This document shows, piece after piece, positions 5,902-11,147 of a stretch of DNA of 11,147 nt (position 1 is the stretch's first letter; each line of letters opens with the position of its first letter). The position numbers and the translations under genes are program-made. Source of the stretch: an uncultured Plesiomonas sp. (GTDB taxonomy: Bacteria > Pseudomonadota > Gammaproteobacteria > Enterobacterales > CAMTGL01). The notes under the pieces were generated by a model that did no database searches, had not been told where the DNA came from, and saw only the letters and a list, made by a program, of their open reading frames with translations. The DNA lies in contig CAMTGL010000045.1 of assembly GCA_947071955.1 (NCBI GenBank), positions 1 to 11,147 of the forward strand, given 5' to 3'.

Positions 5902-6978
5902 ATGTCTAAAATTTTCGATTTCGTAAAACCAGGCGTTATCACTGGCGATGACGTACAGAAAGTTTTTGCAGTTGCAAAAGCGAACCAATTTGCTCTGCCT
6001 GCGGTAAACGTAGTAGGTACTGACTCTGTTAACGCCGTACTGGAAGCTGCAGCGAAAGTTCGTGCGCCAGTGATCGTTCAGTTCTCTAACGGTGGTGCTC
6101 AGTTCTTCGCGGGTAAAGGTCTGAAACTTGAAGGCCAGCAAGCCGCGATTCTGGGTGCAATCACAGGTGCGCAACACGTTCACGCTGTTGCTGAAGCCTA
6201 CGGTGTGCCGGTTATTCTGCACACTGACCATGCAGCGAAAAAACTGCTGCCATGGATCGATGGCCTGCTTGATGCGGGTGAAAAGCACTTCGCACAAACC
6301 GGTAAGCCACTGTTCTCTTCTCACATGCTGGATTTGTCAGAAGAGTCACTGGAAGAGAACATCGACATTTGCTGCGAGTACCTGACTCGCATGGCAAAAA
6401 TGAACATGACTCTGGAACTGGAACTCGGTTGCACTGGTGGTGAAGAAGATGGCGTAGACAACAGCCATCTGGATCAGTCATCTCTGTACACCCAACCAGA
6501 AGATGTGGCTTACGCTTACGAGCGTCTGAGCGCAATCAGCCCACGTTTCACTATCGCTGCCTCTTTCGGTAACGTACACGGTGTATACAAGCCGGGTAAC
6601 GTGAAGCTGACTCCATCTATTCTGGATGCTTCTCAAAAATTCGTATCTGAGAAATTCGGTCTGCCAGCAAAAAGCCTAGACTTCGTATTCCACGGTGGTT
6701 CAGGTTCTACGGCAGAAGAGATCTCTGAATCTATCAGCTACGGCGTAGTGAAAATGAACATCGATACCGATACCCAGTGGGCAACATGGGAAGGTGTTCT
6801 GGGTTACTACAAAACGAACGAAGCTTACCTGCAAGGTCAACTGGGTAACCCAGATGGCGCTGATAAGCCAAACAAAAAGTACTATGATCCACGTGCATGG
6901 CTGCGTGCTGCACAAAGCACTATGATTGCTCGTTTGGAAAAAGCATTTAAAGAGCTGAACGCGGTTGACGTTCTGTAA
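5902..6978 (+). CDS. fbaA: Fructose-bisphosphate aldolase, class II
   Basis: Zinc-dependent aldolase that reversibly cleaves fructose-1,6-bisphosphate to dihydroxyacetone phosphate and glyceraldehyde-3-phosphate, a cytosolic dimer in glycolysis and gluconeogenesis. It has 358 residues (E. coli FbaA 359; one residue is missing near 75-80). Visible residues are D109 and zinc ligand H110 in HTDHAAKK (E. coli has Cys after this His, here Ala), E174 in LELELGCTGGEEDG, zinc ligands H226 (FGNVHGVYKPG) and H264 (FHGGSGST), and N286/D288 in NIDTDT for phosphate and substrate. The GCTGGEEDGVDNSH block marks class IIA. The start ATG has AGGA at 5890-5893 with 8-base spacing; a second AGGA at 5896-5899 is too close. 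Codon bias is strong. A terminator follows at 7005, separating it from mscS. Confidence 0.98.
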   Translation: MSKIFDFVKPGVITGDDVQKVFAVAKANQFALPAVNVVGTDSVNAVLEAAAKVRAPVIVQFSNGGAQFFAGKGLKLEGQQAAILGAITGAQHVHAVAEAYGVPVILHTDHAAKKLLPWIDGLLDAGEKHFAQTGKPLFSSHMLDLSEESLEENIDICCEYLTRMAKMNMTLELELGCTGGEEDGVDNSHLDQSSLYTQPEDVAYAYERLSAISPRFTIAASFGNVHGVYKPGNVKLTPSILDASQKFVSEKFGLPAKSLDFVFHGGSGSTAEEISESISYGVVKMNIDTDTQWATWEGVLGYYKTNEAYLQGQLGNPDGADKPNKKYYDPRAWLRAAQSTMIARLEKAFKELNAVDVL

Positions 6979-7004
6979 TTTATTGCCTCATTATATTTAA
7001 TATT

Positions 7005-7033
7005 AAGCCACTGTTTTTCAGTGGCTTTTTTTT
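7005..7033 (+). terminator. Rho-independent terminator after fbaA
   Basis: AAGCCACTG (7005-7013) and CAGTGGCTT (7019-7027) form a perfect 9-bp stem around TTTTT, followed by an eight-base T run ending at 7033. It ends the epd-pgk-fbaA transcript. Confidence 0.93.
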
Positions 7034-7423
7034 GTTTATATTTTTCTTTTCGCGCTGATTTTGGGGCTGTAAATTCAGTAGTAAAACCTATTTATACAGC
7101 GTAGTTGTGGGAAAAATAACCATAATTTATTTTACGGTATATTCATTTTTCTGATTTGTCTTATTGCATATCGCGTTATATCCGTTTACTTTTCCTTCCT
7201 TCAACAGCCCAGTGAATTTGGCAATATTGCCTGTTTAGCTTACTATGTGCGGCTTGTTATTTTTGTTTTTATACGTAATGCGACTTACACTGGTTATTTA
7301 AAATACCTGTTTTTATCATTTTCTGATGTCATCATGAATGAAATAGGTTTACGCCGTGCCATTGTATTGGGCGCATTACAATAATATTTTTGTGATAAAC
7401 AGTGACAACACAGAGGAAATAGA
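7034..7423. other. AT-rich non-coding region upstream of mscS
   Basis: About 390 bases without a credible gene on either strand and no RNA gene that I recognise. It contains an 11-base dyad TGATG-T-CATCA at 7324-7334 and a dyad ATTGTA-N10-TACAAT at 7361-7382 close to mscS. The remainder is AT-rich sequence in which I see nothing specific. Confidence 0.5.
7362..7390 (+). promoter_or_regulatory. Possible mscS promoter
   Basis: TTGTAT at 7362-7367 and TATTTT at 7385-7390 are 17 bp apart, a usable sigma-70 or sigma-S layout, with AGAGGA and the mscS ATG 22 and 34 bases further on. An alternative -10, TACAAT at 7377-7382, lacks a good -35. E. coli mscS is under RpoS control, but nothing here proves that. 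Confidence 0.3.
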
Positions 7424-8308
7424 ATGAAGCCGACCGAACCTTTAAATCCGCTCGATCCGCTTGATGTGGTAGACACTATTCAGCATGCCGGTAACTGGGT
7501 TGTTGATAATCAGGGGTTACTGATTCAGTATGCCGTTAACCTTGTCGCTGCATTTTTAATCTTTATTTTCGGCTGGTTGGTGGCACGTATTGTGTCAAAC
7601 ACCATCAACAAACTGATGCTGAAAAAAGGTATGGATCGCGCAGTCAGCCATTTTGTGCGCTCACTGGTGCGTTATGCCATTATTGTTTTCACCCTGATGG
7701 CTGCGCTCGGCCGCTTGGGTGTTGAGACATCATCAGTTATTGCGGTTATTGGTGCGGCAGGTTTAGCGGTAGGTTTAGCGCTGCAAGGCTCACTGTCTAA
7801 CTTTGCTGCCGGTGTATTGATTGTGGGCTTCCGCCCGTTCCGTGCCGGTGATTTTGTTGATCTGGGCGGTGTATCCGGTACTGTTGAAAGCGTGCAAATT
7901 TTCTCTACCATTATTTGTACTGGTGATAAGAAAACGGTCATTATTCCGAATGCGGCAATTATGAGCGGTAAGATTATTAATTTCTCTTTGGAAGAGAATC
8001 GCCGTGTTGATTTACTGATTAGCGTAGGTTATGAAGCCGATATTGATCAGGTAAAAGAGGTATTAGCTTCGGTCGTTAATGCTGATGACCGTATTTTAGC
8101 TGATTTAGGCTGTACAATTCGTATGATGACCATGGGTGCATCGTCATTAGATTTCGTGGTTCGCCCATGGGTTAAAAATGCCGATTACTGGAATGTTTAT
8201 TTTGATCTGATGGAGAATATTAAAAAAGCGCTTGATGCCAATAATATTAATATTCCTTATCCGCAAATGGATGTTCATGTTCGTCAGCAAAATAAAATCG
8301 GTGAATAA
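7424..8308 (+). CDS. mscS: Small-conductance mechanosensitive channel MscS
   Basis: Inner-membrane homoheptameric channel that opens under membrane tension to release solutes during osmotic downshock. It has 294 residues against 286 in E. coli. TM1 lies at about 34-60, TM2 at about 78-98, and pore-lining TM3 at about 103-136 with AAGLAVGLALQGSLSN. The two gate leucines of E. coli (L105, L109) correspond to L114 and L118, and the kink glycine to G122. The beta domain starts at FRPFRAGDFVDLGGVSGTV and the cytosolic vestibule ends with PYPQMDVHV. The N-terminus has about nine extra residues, rich in Pro and Asp, before the conserved VVD; no later Met is available, and AGAGGA 6 bases before the ATG supports this start. 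It follows fbaA as in E. coli but is cut off by a terminator, so it is probably its own transcript. Confidence 0.96.
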   Translation: MKPTEPLNPLDPLDVVDTIQHAGNWVVDNQGLLIQYAVNLVAAFLIFIFGWLVARIVSNTINKLMLKKGMDRAVSHFVRSLVRYAIIVFTLMAALGRLGVETSSVIAVIGAAGLAVGLALQGSLSNFAAGVLIVGFRPFRAGDFVDLGGVSGTVESVQIFSTIICTGDKKTVIIPNAAIMSGKIINFSLEENRRVDLLISVGYEADIDQVKEVLASVVNADDRILADLGCTIRMMTMGASSLDFVVRPWVKNADYWNVYFDLMENIKKALDANNINIPYPQMDVHVRQQNKIGE

Positions 8309-8325
8309 TCGTTCACCAAAACAAT

Positions 8326-8354
8326 GGCTGATACGGTGAGTTATCCGTATCGCC
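8326..8354 (+). other. Stem-loop after mscS
   Basis: GATACGG (8330-8336) and CCGTATC (8345-8351) pair perfectly around an 8-base loop, and the stem continues as GGC/GCC past one bulged U. No T run follows directly; the terminator begins 5 bases later. It probably stabilises the mscS message end. Confidence 0.5.
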
Positions 8355-8359
8355 AAGAT

Positions 8360-8387
8360 AAAAAAGCGCCCGCAGTGGCGCTTTTTT
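8360..8387 (+). terminator. Terminator between convergent mscS and purN
   Basis: AAAAAAGCGCC (8360-8370) and GGCGCTTTTTT (8377-8387) pair over 11 bp around CGCAGT. The A and T runs give a U tail on either strand, so it can stop mscS transcription and also serve as a backup for the purMN transcript coming the other way. Confidence 0.92.
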
Positions 8388-8408
8388 ATTGGGGGCCGCA
8401 AAATAAAC

Positions 8409-8430
8409 TAAACCCGCCGAAGCGGGTTTA
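8409..8430 (-). terminator. Probable purMN terminator hairpin with UUCG loop
   Basis: On the minus strand TAAACCCGC and GCGGGTTTA form a perfect 9-bp stem closed by the very stable C(UUCG)G tetraloop. TTTA at the end of the stem and the following GTTTATTTT are U-rich, though interrupted. It lies 26 bases past the purN stop, the expected place for the end of the purMN transcript. Confidence 0.7.
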
Positions 8431-8456
8431 GGAGGATACAGAGTATGTGGCCGTTT

Positions 8457-9107
8457 TTATTCGGCTGCGTAGCCCTGTTCCGGTAATGGTTTACCGTCCA
8501 TCCAAGCTTGGTTTTCCTGATAGCTTAAACGGCCATCAAGATACCAGTTAATCACCAACGGATAGCTGCGGTGTTCCTGTTCCTGCACCCGCTGAGCAAC
8601 CTCAGCAGCTGTGTCATCTTCAAAAATCGGTACTTGTGCTTGCAGAATGATCGGGCCACCATCGAGCTGCTCTGTCACAAAGTGAATGCTGGCTCCGTGC
8701 ACGGTATCACCTGCATCAATGGCGCGTTGATGCGTATTCAGTCCGCGGTATTTTGGCAACAGCGAAGGGTGAATATTCAGCAGCTTGCCGCTGAACTGCT
8801 GTACAAACGCACTGTTGAGTACACGCATAAATCCAGCTAATACCACCAGATCTGGCTGATAGCGGGAAACGGCTTCAGCCAGTGCAGCATCAAAGCTGTC
8901 ACGGTCGGCAAAATCACGCTGGCGCAGAACTTCGGCCGGAATGTTAGCTGACTGTGCGCGTTCAAGTGCGAAGGCATCAGCGCGATCGCTGATCACTGCA
9001 GTGACTTGACCCTGAATACGGCCAGACTCACAGGCATCAAGAATAGCCTGTAAGTTAGAGCCATTGCCGGAAGCTAAAACAACGATATTTTTGGATGACG
9101 AATGCAT
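8457..9107 (-). CDS. purN: Phosphoribosylglycinamide formyltransferase 1
   Basis: Folate-dependent GAR transformylase, the third step of purine synthesis: it formylates glycinamide ribonucleotide with 10-formyl-tetrahydrofolate to give FGAR. It has 216 residues (E. coli PurN 212), with four extra residues at the N-terminus. The N-terminal phosphate-binding region is VVLASGNGSNLQA at 9-21. The catalytic triad is N111, H113 (LNIHPSLLPKYRG) and D149 (EQLDGGPIILQ), equivalent to E. coli N106, H108 and D144. Its ATG overlaps the purM TAA as TAATG. I see no clear Shine-Dalgarno sequence just upstream, so translation probably depends on ribosomes finishing purM. It is the second gene of the purMN operon and converges on mscS. 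Confidence 0.97.
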   Translation of the reverse strand: MHSSSKNIVVLASGNGSNLQAILDACESGRIQGQVTAVISDRADAFALERAQSANIPAEVLRQRDFADRDSFDAALAEAVSRYQPDLVVLAGFMRVLNSAFVQQFSGKLLNIHPSLLPKYRGLNTHQRAIDAGDTVHGASIHFVTEQLDGGPIILQAQVPIFEDDTAAEVAQRVQEQEHRSYPLVINWYLDGRLSYQENQAWMDGKPLPEQGYAAE

Positions 9108-10147
9108 TAACGGATAACCACTTGTTGTTCATGAGAAGTTGCTGTCTCGATAATACCGATTTGCCACGCTTTTTCACCTGCTGATGTCAGAATTTTTAGC
9201 GCATTTTCAACTTCAGCCTGCGGAAGGGCAATAATAATGCCGACACCACAGTTAAATGTGCGGTACATTTCGTGCGTAGAGACATTACCATTCTCTTGTA
9301 ACCAGTGGAAAATAGCCGGCCATTGCCAGCTACTCTCATCGATCACCGCTTTGGTATTTTCTGGCAGAACGCGTGGGATATTTTCCCAGAAACCACCACC
9401 GGTCAGGTGGGCAACGGCATGCAGATTGGCTTGTGCAATCAACTGTAATACTGAACGAACGTAAATACGGGTAGGTTCAAGCAGGTGATCGGCCAGCGGT
9501 TTGCCCTCGAGCTCAGTGGTCAGTGGGTCTTGTTCGCTAACGGCCAAAATTTTACGCACTAACGAATAACCGTTTGAGTGCGGGCCACTGGAAGCCAGCG
9601 CAATGAGGGCATCGCCCGGCTGCACTTTGCTGCCATCAAGGATCTCAGACTTTTCAACAACGCCGACACAAAAACCGGCGACATCGTAATCTTCACCGTG
9701 ATACATCCCCGGCATTTCAGCGGTTTCACCGCCAACCAGTGCGCAGCCGGAAAGTTCGCAGCCTTTTGCAATACCGGTGATTACCGATGCGGCTGTGTCG
9801 ACATCCAGTTTACCGGTTGCATAATAGTCGAGGAAAAACAGGGGCTCTGCACCCTGAACAATCAGATCATTAACGCACATGGCGACCAGATCAATACCGA
9901 TAGTGTCGTGGCGCTTAAGATCCATCGCCAAACGCAGCTTTGTACCCACACCATCAGTGCCTGAAACCAGAATCGGTTCGCGGTATTTTTGGGGAATAGC
10001 ACACAGTGCCCCAAAACCACCCAATCCGCCCATAACTTCAGGTCGGCGGGTTCGGCCGACAACACCTTTGATCCGATCAACTAACGCGTTACCTGCATCA
10101 ATATCTACACCAGCATCTTTGTAGCTCAGGGAGGTCTTGTTGCTCAC
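9107..10147 (-). CDS. purM: Phosphoribosylformylglycinamidine cyclo-ligase (AIR synthetase)
   Basis: ATP-dependent ring closure of FGAM to 5-aminoimidazole ribonucleotide in purine synthesis; a cytosolic dimer. It has 346 residues (E. coli PurM 345) and is collinear throughout. The ATP-binding region SGTDGVGTKLRLAMD spans 62-76 with D65 and K70, D94 lies in MCVNDL, the GGETAEMPG block is at 139-147, and HLTGGGFWENIPR at 247-259 is characteristic. The start is a GTG at 10147: protein similarity begins there (SNKTSLSYKDAGVDIDAGNA) and GAGGA lies 6 bases upstream. A promoter with a PurR box lies just upstream. The gene is divergent from upp, with 233 bases between the two start codons, and its stop overlaps the purN start. 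Confidence 0.97.
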   Translation of the reverse strand: MSNKTSLSYKDAGVDIDAGNALVDRIKGVVGRTRRPEVMGGLGGFGALCAIPQKYREPILVSGTDGVGTKLRLAMDLKRHDTIGIDLVAMCVNDLIVQGAEPLFFLDYYATGKLDVDTAASVITGIAKGCELSGCALVGGETAEMPGMYHGEDYDVAGFCVGVVEKSEILDGSKVQPGDALIALASSGPHSNGYSLVRKILAVSEQDPLTTELEGKPLADHLLEPTRIYVRSVLQLIAQANLHAVAHLTGGGFWENIPRVLPENTKAVIDESSWQWPAIFHWLQENGNVSTHEMYRTFNCGVGIIIALPQAEVENALKILTSAGEKAWQIGIIETATSHEQQVVIR

Positions 10148-10153
10148 GGGGAT

Positions 10154-10158
10154 TCCTC
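10154..10158 (-). promoter_or_regulatory. Ribosome binding site of purM (GTG start)
   Basis: GAGGA on the minus strand lies 6 bases before the GTG at 10147, which fixes this non-ATG start. Confidence 0.75.
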
Positions 10159-10192
10159 GCGGTTTAGTCCAAGGTTTAAACTAGGCGCGGCT

Positions 10193-10221
10193 ATTCTATC
10201 AGTGAAGGCAATCGTTTGCGA
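10193..10221 (-). promoter_or_regulatory. purMN promoter
   Basis: Reading the minus strand, TAGAAT at 10198-10193 is preceded by TGA, making an extended -10 (TGnTAGAAT). The -35 position 17 bp upstream (TCGCAA, 10221-10216) is poor, which an extended -10 can compensate for. The predicted start near 10186 gives a leader of about 39 bases. The PurR box covers the -35 and half of the spacer. Confidence 0.6.
10206..10221 (-). promoter_or_regulatory. PurR operator of purMN
   Basis: The plus-strand 16-mer AGGCAATCGTTTGCGA matches 13 of 16 bases of the palindromic PurR consensus ACGCAAACGTTTGCGT, including the central CG and all of the GTTTGC arm. It overlaps the upstream part of the purM promoter, so PurR with hypoxanthine or guanine would block polymerase. 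E. coli purMN has a PurR site in the same place. Confidence 0.85.
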
Positions 10222-10334
10222 GGTGTTGCGTAAAAAGCCAGCGAAACAGTTATCAAGATGTAAAAAGAGTCGGGAAGTGGTGAACTTATGCGCAATTAGA
10301 CAGCGTTTGCTACCGTAGTGCGGCATTTTCGGTG

Positions 10335-10351
10335 TATAATCCGTCGATTTT
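10335..10351 (+). promoter_or_regulatory. upp promoter -10 and UTP-sensitive-type start region
   Basis: A perfect TATAAT lies at 10335-10340; no good -35 is found at 16-18 bp spacing. The bases 6 and 7 downstream are G10346 and A10347, followed by TTTT (10348-10351). E. coli upp starts at an equivalent GATTTT tract, where high UTP favours A starts that slip on the T run and abort. The resemblance is seen directly; the mechanism is transferred from E. coli. Confidence 0.6.
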
Positions 10352-10366
10352 ATTTCAGGCTGGTGT

Positions 10367-10373
10367 TAAGGAG
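10367..10373 (+). promoter_or_regulatory. Ribosome binding site of upp
   Basis: TAAGGAG lies 7 bases before the ATG at 10381. It fixes this start; the upstream in-frame start codon at 10318 precedes the promoter's -10 box and cannot be used. Confidence 0.85.
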
Positions 10374-10380
10374 TAAGGCG

Positions 10381-11007
10381 ATGAAAGTTGTTGAGGTCAA
10401 ACATCCTCTGGTGAAACACAAACTGGGGTTGATGCGTGCAGCTGAGATCAGCACTAAGCGTTTCCGAGAACTGGCATCTGAAGTCGGCAGTCTGTTGACG
10501 TATGAAGCAACGGCAGATCTGGAAACCGAGAATGTTACCATTGATGGTTGGTGCGGTAAAGTAGAAGTTGAGCAGATCAAAGGTAAGAAGATTACCGTTG
10601 TGCCCATTTTACGTGCCGGTTTAGGGATGATGGATGGTGTGTTAGAACACGTGCCGAGTGCCCGTATCAGTGTTGTTGGTATCTATCGGGATGAAGAGAC
10701 GTTAGAGCCTGTCCCTTACTTCCAAAAATTAGTCTCTAATATTGAAGAGCGTTTGGCACTGGTGGTTGACCCTATGCTGGCAACCGGTGGTTCAATGATT
10801 GCAACCATTGATCTGCTGAAAAAAGCCGGTTGTCACAGCATTAAGGTGCTGGTATTGGTTGCTGCACCAGAAGGCATTGCTGCGCTGGAAAAAGCGCATC
10901 CAGATATTGAACTGTATTGTGCATCAGTCGATCAGTGTCTAAATGAGCAGGGCTATATTATTCCTGGTCTGGGTGATGCGGGTGATAAAATTTTCGGCAC
11001 TAAATAA
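10381..11007 (+). CDS. upp: Uracil phosphoribosyltransferase
   Basis: Pyrimidine salvage enzyme that joins uracil and PRPP to give UMP and pyrophosphate. It has 208 residues, exactly the length of E. coli Upp, and is nearly collinear with it. The PRPP-binding loop VVDPMLATGGS lies at 128-138, with the flexible-loop region ILRAGLGMMDGVLE at 76-89. The uracil-recognition segment GYIIPGLGDAGDK at 191-203 is followed by the C-terminal IFGTK. The gene is divergent from purM; the two draw on shared nucleotide precursors but differ in direction of control, PurR for purM and probably UTP for upp. In E. coli the uracil permease uraA follows; here the window ends before any next gene is seen. A terminator lies 22 bases after the stop. 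Confidence 0.98.
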   Translation: MKVVEVKHPLVKHKLGLMRAAEISTKRFRELASEVGSLLTYEATADLETENVTIDGWCGKVEVEQIKGKKITVVPILRAGLGMMDGVLEHVPSARISVVGIYRDEETLEPVPYFQKLVSNIEERLALVVDPMLATGGSMIATIDLLKKAGCHSIKVLVLVAAPEGIAALEKAHPDIELYCASVDQCLNEQGYIIPGLGDAGDKIFGTK

Positions 11008-11029
11008 GGTTTTCTGACCTATTGCCATC

Positions 11030-11061
11030 AACGCCGCGTAATGCGGCGTTTTGCATTTTAT
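11030..11061 (+). terminator. Rho-independent terminator after upp
   Basis: AACGCCGC (11030-11037) and GCGGCGTT (11043-11050) form a perfect 8-bp stem around GTAAT, followed by TTTTGCATTTTAT. The U tract is interrupted by GCA, so termination may be partial, which would allow expression of a following gene. Confidence 0.75.
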
Positions 11062-11082
11062 CTTTCTGCTGTGTGTCTTTGT

Positions 11083-11123
11083 ATCCCTATAAATACTCTT
11101 TTGCGTTTTTATATTATAGGGGT
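11083..11123 (+). other. Hairpin in the AT-rich tail downstream of upp
   Basis: ATCCCTATAA (11083-11092) pairs with TTATAGGGGT (11114-11123) as RNA over 10 bp with one G-U, around a 21-base loop. A T-rich stretch follows to the window end. It could be a second terminator or part of the leader of the next gene, which is outside the window. Confidence 0.4.
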
Positions 11124-11147
11124 TATTTATTTTCTTTTATTTTTTTT

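Noticed and set aside
5848..6324. 158-residue open frame antisense to fbaA
   Set aside because: Same reason: an antisense shadow of a highly biased gene, crossing the fbaA start, with no recognisable motif.
7324..7350. Cra-like or operator signal around TGATGTCATCATGAATGAAA
   Set aside because: The Cra core TGAAWCSNT is not satisfied. The short TGATG-T-CATCA dyad is within what chance gives in AT-rich DNA.
10297..10312. PurR-like half site (GCGTTTGC) on the upp side of the purM-upp gap
   Set aside because: Only about 9 of 16 consensus bases match, and the left arm is degenerate. I do not call it an operator.
10318..10380. Upstream extension of upp by 21 residues
   Set aside because: The extension would begin before the TATAAT box of upp and ignore the TAAGGAG site. 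Upp orthologues begin at the ATG at 10381.
1..11147. Search for a mobile element, CRISPR array, toxin-antitoxin pair, defence system, tRNA or other novel system
   Set aside because: All coding space is taken by recognised housekeeping genes in a conserved order. No tandem repeats, terminal inverted repeats, tRNA cloverleaf or integrase was seen.

Overview
This window is a stretch of gammaproteobacterial core chromosome. Every protein that can be read matches Escherichia coli-type enzymes closely over its full length. The order truC-yqcA, tktA-epd-pgk-fbaA-mscS and divergent purMN/upp is typical of the Enterobacterales/Vibrionales/Aeromonadales group. Genes look close to 50% GC by eye and the longer intergenic stretches are clearly AT-rich. 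I would guess an Aeromonadales relative such as Tolumonas, but this is a weak inference. I see no insertion sequence, prophage, CRISPR array, tRNA, rRNA or foreign-looking block.

Layout. Positions 1-862 hold the 3' end of truC (tRNA pseudouridine synthase) and yqcA (small flavodoxin), closed by a strong terminator at 870-895. Positions 896-1339 are an AT-rich non-coding region with a good candidate Cra (FruR) box, two possible promoters and short palindromes in front of tktA. Positions 1340-6978 carry tktA, epd, pgk and fbaA on the plus strand. These supply the non-oxidative pentose phosphate pathway, the erythrose-4-phosphate branch toward pyridoxal phosphate, and lower/upper glycolysis. Hairpins or terminators lie between tktA and epd and between pgk and fbaA, and a strong terminator follows fbaA. 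Positions 7034-7423 are another AT-rich non-coding stretch before mscS (7424-8308), the small-conductance mechanosensitive channel.

Three tandem hairpins (8326-8430) separate mscS from the convergent minus-strand operon purM-purN (10147-8457). These two purine synthesis genes overlap by one base (TAATG). In front of purM is a 13/16 match to the PurR operator laid over the upstream part of its promoter. Divergently, upp (10381-11007) encodes uracil phosphoribosyltransferase. The first bases downstream of its TATAAT box resemble the start region through which E. coli upp is controlled by UTP. After upp come a terminator and an AT-rich tail with one more hairpin.

Together the window joins central carbon metabolism, including tktA and so the supply of pentose phosphate precursor for PRPP, with purine synthesis and pyrimidine salvage. 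I found no new system. The observations most worth a second look are regulatory: the Cra box before tktA, the PurR box before purM, and the start-site motif of upp.
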